DNA of 5,162 bases from Fimbriimonadia bacterium. Its GTDB lineage: Bacteria; Armatimonadota; Fimbriimonadia; Fimbriimonadales; Fimbriimonadaceae. A program made the position numbers and the translations under genes. Shown here piece by piece: positions 1 to 5,003 of the stretch (its first letter is position 1; each line of letters starts with the position of its first letter). The DNA lies in the NCBI GenBank assembly GCA_029824495.1, contig JALGXY010000036.1, positions 1 through 5,162 of the forward strand, in the 5' to 3' direction. The notes under the pieces were generated by a model. The model was not told the DNA's origin, made no database searches, and was given only the letters and a program-made list of their open reading frames with translations.

Positions 1-109
1 CGACCTTAACAAGGACATCATTCGGGCCGGGAGAATCGACAACGATATCGCGCACTACTGCCGGTTCACCCGGCGCCTCTAGGATTGAAGCTCTGCCATT
101 GACAGCCAT
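1..109 (-). CDS. Medium-chain (zinc-type) alcohol dehydrogenase, N-terminal fragment
   Basis: The gene runs off the left edge; only its first 36 residues are visible. They begin MAVNGRASILEAPGEP and continue with a VVRDIVVDSPGPNDVLVKV-like stretch. This is the characteristic opening of the GroES-like domain of medium-chain dehydrogenase/reductases, where an 'A-x-L-x-x-P-G-x-P' strand is followed by 'PGPxEVLVKV'. Family members are NAD(P)-dependent oxidoreductases of alcohols, aldehydes or quinones. The zinc-binding Cys/His residues that would separate zinc enzymes from quinone reductases lie beyond the window, so the substrate cannot be given. An in-frame ATG at 121 would add four residues (MIVS). 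Neither start has a clear Shine-Dalgarno sequence; I prefer 109 because its length fits the family. The frame is open up to a stop at 164-166. The gene lies downstream of the permease, separated by a hairpin cluster, so it is probably a separate transcription unit. Confidence 0.72.
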   Translation of the reverse strand, partial: MAVNGRASILEAPGEPAVVRDIVVDSPGPNDVLVKV

Positions 110-202
110 GCTGACTATCATAGCGAGACTGGCCCGTTCTTGGCAAGGGGGAGGGCGGTGAATTCAACACCAGTCGTGCGGACGTTCCCATCTGCAAACC
201 GG

Positions 203-301
203 CCCTCCACCCCCTTTTCCACGTCGAGCTCAGCCTATTGCTGACCTCTTAGGCGGACCCTCCCTCCTCCCTTTCGCTTCGCAAAAAGGAGGAGGGGGAA
301 T
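203..301. repeat. Interspersed palindromic repeat, copy A
   Basis: This is a diverged copy of the sequence at 3268-3357. Shared blocks, in the same order, are a pyrimidine tract ending CCTTTTC(C)ACGTC (213-225), a C/T-rich left arm, the core TTTCGCTTCGCAA (272-284) and the right end GAGGGGGAAT (292-301). The left arm at 260-270 pairs with 288-298: nine consecutive bp next to the loop, then one T/G position and one more pair. The loop itself can fold through GC-TTC-GC; read on the minus strand this is GCGAAGC, a heptamer known for forming an exceptionally stable DNA mini-hairpin. The element lies about 90 nt downstream of the permease stop, matching the other copy's position just downstream of a gene. 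I infer a REP-like interspersed element; its family is not known to me. Confidence 0.6.
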
Positions 302-312
302 GTTGCCCCCTC
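283..312 (-). terminator. Candidate intrinsic terminator of the amt-permease unit
   Basis: On the minus-strand transcript, GAGGGGG (312-306) and CCCCCTC (298-292) form a perfect 7-bp GC-rich stem around a 7-nt loop. After CTCC comes a run of five T (287-283). This resembles a rho-independent terminator with a short gap before the U-tract. It lies about 80 nt past the permease stop codon. The right arm of this stem is shared with the palindromic repeat at 260-298, so the two folds exclude each other. The U-tract is short and displaced by four bases, so efficiency is uncertain. Confidence 0.45.
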
Positions 313-315
313 GTT

Positions 316-368
316 CCCTGTCCGCCACCACCGGAGGGTGGGTGGGCGGGGGATGGTGGTGGACAGGG
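316..368. repeat. Strong hairpin with a G-quadruplex motif in its loop
   Basis: CCCTGTCC (316-323) followed by ACCACC (327-332) is complementary to GGTGGTGGACAGGG (355-368), giving 14 bp interrupted only by a 3-nt bulge (GCC, 324-326). The 22-nt loop is almost pure G on the plus strand. It starts about 20 nt after the permease stop codon, so in the permease transcript it would be the first structure after the coding region and could stop transcription or protect the 3' end. No U-tract follows directly. Confidence 0.7.
336..352 (+). other. G-quadruplex motif with single-base loops
   Basis: The plus strand reads GGGTGGGTGGGCGGGGG: four runs of at least three G separated by single bases T, T and C. 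Motifs with all-one-nucleotide loops are known to form very stable parallel quadruplexes. The motif lies exactly in the loop of the 316-368 hairpin, so on extrusion the stem would hold the quadruplex-forming strand free. The minus strand, and the permease mRNA 3' end, carry the matching C-runs, which could form an i-motif in DNA. Whether it folds in the cell is not shown by sequence alone. Confidence 0.75.
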
Positions 369-389
369 CGGTGCAGCCGTGCGCCAAGC

Positions 390-1613
390 TCAGCCGATGT
401 ACACCATCGACCGCCAGACCACCATCGCCAGGCTGACAATCGCGCCCAAAATCGGCACCAGAATCGGATAGTTCGGCACATCTTCGGGCTGTGGATCGCG
501 CAGTTTGATCCGAACCAGAGCCGCATTGATCATCGTAAATACGAGTAGCAGGAGCATCGACGTGATCTCTGCCAAGTCCTTGATCGACCCAACGAGAGCC
601 AGCGCCAGCACCGATCCGGCAATCAACAGCGTGGCCGCCACCGGAGTGTGGGTCCGTCTGTCGACATGCCCCAGCAGCTTGGGGAGCGCCCCCTGTTTTG
701 CGAGGCCATAGACCACGCGTGATCCCATGATGATCTGTACCAGACCGCCATTTACGATGGCGATGATTCCGATCGCAGCGATCGGGTCACCCGTCCAGCC
801 TGTTGTCTTGCTGAAAACGTCCGCCAAAGGAGCCCCGCTCGAACGCAGGGCCAGCGGGTCCATCGAGCCGATGATCACAAGCGAAAGAAGGACATACAGA
901 GCTGTTGAACCGAAGAAGACCGTCATCATCGCCCGAGGCATAACCTGCCCAGGGTTCTTGACCTCTTCAGCCATGTTCACCATATCCTCGAAACCGATAA
1001 ACGAATAAAAGGCGATCACTGCCCCGCTCAAGATGCCGAGAGTCACGCCGGAGCCGCCCAGCGGCGGCGCTGTTGAAAAGACCTCTGGCAGGTTTCCAAA
1101 CGCTCCTCGACCAGCCCAGATCACAGCCAAGAGTCCGAGGATTTCGATCACCGACACTAGGGCCGCTGCCCCCACGGAGAGGTGGACGCCGAGCGCTGCA
1201 GCAAACGCCAAGAGTGCCGTCAGCCCCACTACTATCGCCAGCAGGTCAGCACTGAATATCGCCTGAACATATCCGACGGCACCATTGATGATTGTCGCTG
1301 CGGAAACTACACCTGAGAGGATGACCAGCATCCCGACGGCAGTCGAAAGAGTCATGCTGCCGAACGCCTTTTTGACAAAGACCGCTTCTCCTGCGCTGTG
1401 GGGCAGACGGGCAGAAAGCTCGGCCAGAGAGAGGGCGCTGAAAACAGCGAGCAGTGCAGCCGCCAAAAATGCCAGTGGCGTGTAGATACCGGCGGCAGCC
1501 GCGACCTCACCAATGATCGCGTAGATGCCGGCACCGACCACGGTCCCGAGGCCGTAAAGGGTCAGCGTCGGGAACGTGAGTCGTCTCACCAGGCTCGAAT
1601 TCTCGGTCTTCAC
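390..1613 (-). CDS. APC-superfamily amino acid permease
   Basis: This is an inner-membrane amino acid transporter or exchanger of the APC superfamily (LeuT-type 5+5 fold). From the GTG start chosen here it has 407 residues. TM1 carries the unwound-helix signature GLGTVVGAGI (residues 21-30). The loop after TM6 has FIGFEDMVNMAEEVKNP (205-221), a hallmark of this family. SRVVYGLAKQGALP (298-311) matches the conserved stretch after TM8, followed by the usual RTHTPV. I count about 11 hydrophobic segments, with no clear TM12, because the protein ends right after 'VVWRSMVYIG'. The frame is open up to a TTG at 1652, only 9 nt after the amt stop, but that codon has no Shine-Dalgarno; the GTG at 1613 has AAGG five bases upstream and gives a normal-length N-terminus. 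The gene follows amt closely on the same strand and is probably co-transcribed. The substrate cannot be read from sequence; basic amino acid/polyamine exchangers are among the relatives. Confidence 0.88.
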   Translation of the reverse strand: MKTENSSLVRRLTFPTLTLYGLGTVVGAGIYAIIGEVAAAAGIYTPLAFLAAALLAVFSALSLAELSARLPHSAGEAVFVKKAFGSMTLSTAVGMLVILSGVVSAATIINGAVGYVQAIFSADLLAIVVGLTALLAFAAALGVHLSVGAAALVSVIEILGLLAVIWAGRGAFGNLPEVFSTAPPLGGSGVTLGILSGAVIAFYSFIGFEDMVNMAEEVKNPGQVMPRAMMTVFFGSTALYVLLSLVIIGSMDPLALRSSGAPLADVFSKTTGWTGDPIAAIGIIAIVNGGLVQIIMGSRVVYGLAKQGALPKLLGHVDRRTHTPVAATLLIAGSVLALALVGSIKDLAEITSMLLLLVFTMINAALVRIKLRDPQPEDVPNYPILVPILGAIVSLAMVVWRSMVYIG

Positions 1614-1661
1614 CTCAGCCTTATTTTGACCGAGAATCCGCGGCCTGGACAACGAGGAGAA

Positions 1662-3044
1662 TCAGCCGGCTGTCGGCGTCAACTCACCACTGGTCGGTTC
1701 AGCAATGGCGTGGGTGCCGAGCTCCGCCGCCGGCTCCATGTCCCCAAGAGGATCGAGGCCATAGCCATCCTCGCCGTGATAGGCCAGGTCGAGACCAAGC
1801 TGTTCACACTCTTCATTCGATCGCAGTCCGATCACCATATCAATCACTTTGGCGAGGATCCACGATCCGCCGAAAGCGAATGCACCAGAAGCTGCTACGG
1901 CTGCAAACTGGACGAGGACCAGATTGCCTCGGCCATCGGCCAAGGCTCCCGCGACAGCAGGATTGACAGCAGGCGTGGCAAGCACACCGGTCAGGACAGC
2001 ACCCATCAGTCCACCAACACCATGAACAGCGATCACGTCGAGGGCGTCGTCATAGCCAAGACGATGCTTCAGATCGACCGCCAGGCAGCAGACAACGCCG
2101 GCCGCGACACCGATCAAGACCGACCCGCCGACGCCGACAAAACCGGCCGCAGGAGTGATGCCGACCAGGCCCGCAACCAGGCCACTCGCAGCCCCGATGG
2201 CTGTGACCTTCTTGTGCCGAGCCCACTCGATGGCCATCCAGCTCAAGAGTCCGGCTGCCGCCGCCATGTGAGTGGTCAGAAAGGCGTTGATCGCAATCGA
2301 ATCCATAGCCAGGGCAGAGCCAGCATTGAATCCGAACCAACCAAACCAGAGCAGCCCGGCACCCAGCAGAGTCAGGGTGATGTTGTTCGGAGGAAGCGTC
2401 TTGCTCTTACGCGGCCCGAGGATCATGATCAGCGCAATGGCAGACATGCCGCTCGACAGATGAACAACCGTGCCGCCCGCAAAATCGAGAGCACCTAGGT
2501 TCATCAACCAGCCGTTCGAGTTCCAGGTCCAACAGGCCAAAGGCGCGTAGATCAGGATCGACCAGAGCAGCGTGAAGACCAGATAGCCGCTGAACTTGAT
2601 CCGCTCAGCAACAGCACCAGAGATCAGCGCGGGTGTGATGATCGCGAACTTCATCTGAAACAGCATGAAGAGCGCGGCAGGAATTGTCTGCTCGCCCATC
2701 GGGGTGTCGAGCGAGATGTTCTGAGCCCAGAGATACTGGATGCTTCCGATGAAGCCGTTTGTCGACTCACCGAACGCCAGCGAATAGCCGAGCATTGCCC
2801 AGCTGATGCTGGAGACGCCCATCATCACGAAGCTGAGGAGCATCGTGTTAAGAACGTTCTTTTTCTGAACCATGCCGCCGTAGAACAGCGCCAAGGCAGG
2901 GGTCATGAGAAGCACAAGTGCTGTCGACACGATCATCCATGTGGAGTCGCCTTTATCGACAACGGCCTGAGCCTCTTGAGCAAAGGAAAAGGTGGGCAGC
3001 AGCAGAGCTGTGCCGGACGCAGTTATTCTCTTGTAATCGTTCAC
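1662..3044 (-). CDS. amt: Ammonium transporter, Amt family
   Basis: This is an inner-membrane ammonium channel/transporter of the Amt/MEP/Rh family, expected to work as a trimer of 11-TM subunits. The 460 residues start with a likely cleavable signal peptide (residues 1 to about 22, ending in TFSFA), as in E. coli AmtB. Pore residues are intact: FQMKF at 129-133 (outer Phe gate), LDFAGGTVVH at 186-195 with Asp187 and the first pore His195, GFNAGS at 238-243 (inner Phe239 and Ser243), and the second pore His341 in AVHGVGG. The conserved cytoplasmic tail (GLRSNEECEQLGLDLAYHGE, 406-425), where PII proteins act in relatives, is present, followed by an acidic/proline-rich extension to 460. The start is GTG, with AAGAGG eight bases upstream. 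A promoter and structured leader lie upstream, and the APC permease follows. No glnK/glnB neighbour is visible, unlike the common glnK-amtB pair. Confidence 0.97.
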   Translation of the reverse strand: MNDYKRITASGTALLLPTFSFAQEAQAVVDKGDSTWMIVSTALVLLMTPALALFYGGMVQKKNVLNTMLLSFVMMGVSSISWAMLGYSLAFGESTNGFIGSIQYLWAQNISLDTPMGEQTIPAALFMLFQMKFAIITPALISGAVAERIKFSGYLVFTLLWSILIYAPLACWTWNSNGWLMNLGALDFAGGTVVHLSSGMSAIALIMILGPRKSKTLPPNNITLTLLGAGLLWFGWFGFNAGSALAMDSIAINAFLTTHMAAAAGLLSWMAIEWARHKKVTAIGAASGLVAGLVGITPAAGFVGVGGSVLIGVAAGVVCCLAVDLKHRLGYDDALDVIAVHGVGGLMGAVLTGVLATPAVNPAVAGALADGRGNLVLVQFAAVAASGAFAFGGSWILAKVIDMVIGLRSNEECEQLGLDLAYHGEDGYGLDPLGDMEPAAELGTHAIAEPTSGELTPTAG

Positions 3045-3048
3045 TTTC

Positions 3049-3084
3049 GTGACCTCTTGGCAGAGTCTTTCTGCCGGGGGTCAC
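3049..3084 (-). promoter_or_regulatory. Nested hairpin over the amt ribosome binding site
   Basis: On the minus strand, GTGACC (3084-3079) pairs with GGTCAC (3054-3049). Inside it GGCAGA (3075-3070) pairs with TCTGCC (3064-3059) around an AAGAC loop. The two perfect 6-bp stems are separated by a small internal loop (3 and 4 nt). The amt Shine-Dalgarno AAGAGG (3058-3053) sits half in the internal loop and half in the outer stem, and the GTG start codon follows four bases after the outer stem. Opening and closing of the outer stem could therefore control amt translation. The pairing is directly visible; the regulatory role is inferred. Confidence 0.5.
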
Positions 3085-3147
3085 ATCATCGGCGATGGCC
3101 AGGAGTTTGGAACAGTCCAAGAGACCGGGCAACGGCGCCCAAAATCT
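3085..3147 (-). promoter_or_regulatory. Structured 5' leader of the amt transcript
   Basis: Between the predicted transcription start (about 3147) and the RBS hairpin, the minus-strand leader contains a short hairpin with GGGC/GCCC arms (3140-3127) and a second with TTGGA/TCCAA arms and a 4-nt loop (3120-3107). Each stem is only 4-5 bp, so individually they are weak. Together with the RBS hairpin they make the leader about 100 nt long with three potential stems in a row. I do not recognise a known riboswitch class. Confidence 0.3.
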
Positions 3148-3153
3148 GATTCG

Positions 3154-3182
3154 ATTCTATCACATGAAGATTCGGGAATCAA
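3154..3182 (-). promoter_or_regulatory. Sigma-70-like promoter for amt
   Basis: The minus strand reads TTGATT (3182-3177), a 17-base spacer, then TAGAAT (3159-3154). The -35 box matches the TTGACA consensus at 4 of 6 positions and the -10 box matches TATAAT at 5 of 6, with the optimal spacing. Transcription would start near 3147, leaving a leader of about 100 nt before amt. I looked for a sigma-54 (-24/-12) promoter, as expected for NtrC-controlled amt genes, and found none with the right spacing. Confidence 0.55.
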
Positions 3183-3267
3183 GACCTTGAAAGAAGCAGG
3201 CGCATCAATCATCTCGACCTTTCCACCTCCACTCGCCTAGCTGTCATTGGACCAGCCAGAATCCAAC
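3183..3267. other. Intergenic spacer upstream of the amt promoter
   Basis: These bases lie between the amt -35 box and the palindromic repeat downstream of the DUF389 gene. I see no gene, tRNA or clear operator. An activator site for amt could lie here, but no NtrC-like dyad (TGCACC-N5-GGTGCA) is visible. Confidence 0.4.
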
Positions 3268-3357
3268 TTCCTCCCTCCTTTTCACGTCTGCACATTTGCC
3301 CTCCTCCTCCTGCACCCCCTCCTCCATTTCGCTTCGCAACAATGGAAGAGGGGGAAT
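3268..3357. repeat. Interspersed palindromic repeat, copy B
   Basis: This is a diverged copy of the element at 203-301. It has the same order of blocks: a pyrimidine tract ending CCTTTTCACGTC (3277-3288), a C/T-rich arm, the core TTTCGCTTCGCAA (3327-3339) and the end GAGGGGGAAT (3348-3357). The arms 3315-3326 and 3343-3354 form a 12-bp stem with a single mismatch (3322/3347). The partial match of substituted bases to pairing suggests the fold, not just the sequence, is kept. It ends 4 bases from the DUF389 stop codon, so in that gene's mRNA it forms a hairpin immediately after the coding region and could act as a 3'-end stabiliser or terminator. No U-tract follows. Confidence 0.65.
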
Positions 3358-3361
3358 CCGG

Positions 3362-4993
3362 TCAATCCGAGCCGGCGCCGACGAATCCAGCTGCAGACGC
3401 ATCAGCTTCTACGCTGGAGCGGATCACCAGTCGAACCGAAGGGTCGACGTGCTCGTGAATCAACGCCTCGATCTCGCCTACAAGCTCGGGACTGACAACC
3501 TCGGGCGTCCGAACTGAAGCGACAACGCGCCATTCACCGTTAGTCTGGCTCAGATTCAATGCCGAGAGTGTCGCCCCAGGAATCCGGGTGCTGAGCTGAT
3601 TTTTAAGCGCCTGCTCCAGCCTGGTCTGCAGCCTCTGCTGCTCATCCGAGACCTGTGGTTCTGCGGGTCGATAGAGGAATTCTGATTTATTCGCAACGAT
3701 CGTCAGAATCGAACGGACACTCAGTTTGTAGGAACGTCCCGTCTCATCCCGGATGCGCTTCTCCAGAGCCTCAACATCGCCCGGCGACAGAGCGGTCGGC
3801 GTGCTCACCTCAGCGAGAGCTTCTGAGCCCTGAGCGGTATTTGGCAGATCGAGCCGGACCAGCGACGCCCCGCTGAATCCATGAAGGCCATCGGACAGAG
3901 ACTGATAGACGTTGCTGTAGATCTGAGACCGTTCGCTCTGCTGCTGCCGTCGATCCAGATCTGCCTGCGGCACAAACACCGGCCCCTCGGCATTATTGTC
4001 CGAAGAGACCAGAGACCGGACGGTCAGGTCCACATTTCGTCCTACGACGGCATCAAGATGCTCATCCATCATTCGAACCATGCTCGGCTCAAACGTCTTC
4101 GGCGTGAGATAGGCGGCCATCACACGAACATTCCCGTTTTCGAGAAACTCCACGGTGGAATCATCCAATGCGGATCCCTGAACATCGTGTGCCATTTCGG
4201 TCAGCTCAGTCCGCACCTTATTCCGGATTTCGGCTTCCTGTAGGCCGATCGTAAACGACCGATAGAACCAGAACGACATCAGCAGCAGCAAGACTGCACT
4301 CCAGCCAAACTGCTTCCAGACCGAGGTCCAACCCTGCCATGACCGCCGTGTCCCGAGTTTGTACAGCGCGAAGACACCGGCCGCAGCCAGCTCGATCGCC
4401 AGAATATTGACCGCAAAAAGGATGAATGCCCCGAAGGCCATCTTCCACTCTTGGGCTGCCAGGCAGATGCCGCATGCGCCAAGCGGAGGGACCAAAGCGG
4501 TCGCGATCGCCACGCCTGGCAGCGAAGTGCTCAGCTTCGGGTTCACCAAAGCGTACGCGCCAGCCAAGCCCGAAGCGAGCGCAATCAAGATGTCGTAGAT
4601 GCTCGGATTGGTCCTCGAAACGACCTCAGAAGAGAGCTCGATCAGCGGAGCCATACTGCCGACCACCCAGCCGAGACCGATCACCAATGCGATGCCGAGA
4701 ATCTCCGCCACAAGCGAGTCGAACAACAGCTTCTGATCATCCCGAATCAAGGCGAGGGCGATGCCGAAAATCGGCCCCATCAAGGGAGCGACAAGCATCG
4801 CGCCTATTACAACGGCGGTCGAGCCCTGCAGCAGGCCGAAGCCGGCGATAGCCGCGGAGAGAATCGTCAGGACAAAGTACGACCGGACGGGATGACTCAT
4901 GTCCTCGATCTGCTTAAGGCAGACCGATTTTTCGTCAGTCGTGAGCTGCAGCCCCCCTTCCATCAGGAGGAACTTTCGAAGAGTCGCCAGCAT
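3362..4993 (-). CDS. DUF389 / TIGR00341-type membrane protein with triplicated C-terminal domain
   Basis: This is a 543-residue integral membrane protein of the DUF389 family, whose biochemical role is not established. The N-terminal half holds the family core: GSTAVVIGAMLVAPLMGPIFG (57-77) with the flanking helix at 37-55, R-TNPS-YD-LIALASGLAGAYAL (127-149), and LPGVAIATALVPPLGACGI (158-176). It has about six helices up to residue 212 and a further one at 230-246. Residues 255-543 are soluble and seem to be three copies of one unit (about 255-329, 357-431, 453-528). Each unit has an N-terminal helix, a strand ending in a TP motif (YLTPKTFEPSMV, VSTPTALSPGDV, VRTPEVVSPELV), a second helix and a final strand (LTVRS, LSVRS, LVIRS). 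The order helix-strand-strand-helix-strand recalls BON domains, but I cannot prove homology. The ATG lacks a strong Shine-Dalgarno. The gene begins 10 nt after the upstream menaquinone gene, suggesting co-transcription. Confidence 0.88.
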   Translation of the reverse strand: MLATLRKFLLMEGGLQLTTDEKSVCLKQIEDMSHPVRSYFVLTILSAAIAGFGLLQGSTAVVIGAMLVAPLMGPIFGIALALIRDDQKLLFDSLVAEILGIALVIGLGWVVGSMAPLIELSSEVVSRTNPSIYDILIALASGLAGAYALVNPKLSTSLPGVAIATALVPPLGACGICLAAQEWKMAFGAFILFAVNILAIELAAAGVFALYKLGTRRSWQGWTSVWKQFGWSAVLLLLMSFWFYRSFTIGLQEAEIRNKVRTELTEMAHDVQGSALDDSTVEFLENGNVRVMAAYLTPKTFEPSMVRMMDEHLDAVVGRNVDLTVRSLVSSDNNAEGPVFVPQADLDRRQQQSERSQIYSNVYQSLSDGLHGFSGASLVRLDLPNTAQGSEALAEVSTPTALSPGDVEALEKRIRDETGRSYKLSVRSILTIVANKSEFLYRPAEPQVSDEQQRLQTRLEQALKNQLSTRIPGATLSALNLSQTNGEWRVVASVRTPEVVSPELVGEIEALIHEHVDPSVRLVIRSSVEADASAAGFVGAGSD

Positions 4994-5003
4994 GTCCCGC
5001 TAA

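Larger units (their letters stand above)
122..389. other. Intergenic region rich in G/C hairpins
   Basis: These 268 bases between the dehydrogenase start and the permease stop hold no convincing gene. The right part (258-368) contains three hairpin structures and a G-quadruplex motif, described separately. The left part (122-257) should contain the promoter of the dehydrogenase gene, but I cannot find a convincing -35/-10 pair on the minus strand. A loose G-run/C-run inverted repeat (145-155 against 203-216) is also present. Short open frames here on either strand are low-complexity (Pro/Arg/Gly/Trp-rich) translations of the G and C runs and are not credible genes. Confidence 0.6.

Noticed and set aside
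145..216. Inverted repeat between AAGGGGGAGGG (145-155) and the C-run at 203-216
   Set aside because: The pairing needs a 3-base insertion in one arm and closes a loop of about 47 bases; in a region of G and C runs this is easily chance.
258..368. CRISPR or tandem-repeat array
   Set aside because: The G/C runs are irregular, with no repeat unit of constant length and spacing; the structure is explained by hairpins.
230..526. Small open frames on both strands in the G/C-run region left of the permease
   Set aside because: They translate hairpin and G-run sequence into Pro-, Gly-, Trp- and Arg-rich peptides and overlap the permease 3' end; no ribosome binding site or known domain supports them.
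1398..2498. A 366-residue open frame on the plus strand across the permease/amt junction
   Set aside because: It is antisense to two well-supported transporter genes, and its translation is rich in Arg, Gln, Asp and Ser with no recognisable domain, as expected from the opposite strand of GC-rich coding DNA.
3127..3144. A possible sigma-54 promoter (minus strand TTGGGCGCCGTTGCC) for amt
   Set aside because: The GG and GC elements are two bases too close for the -24/-12 spacing, and sigma-54 promoters tolerate almost no spacing change.
3049..3240. A 63-residue plus-strand frame in the amt upstream region
   Set aside because: It covers the amt leader and promoter on the opposite strand, has no recognisable domain, and begins inside the RBS hairpin.
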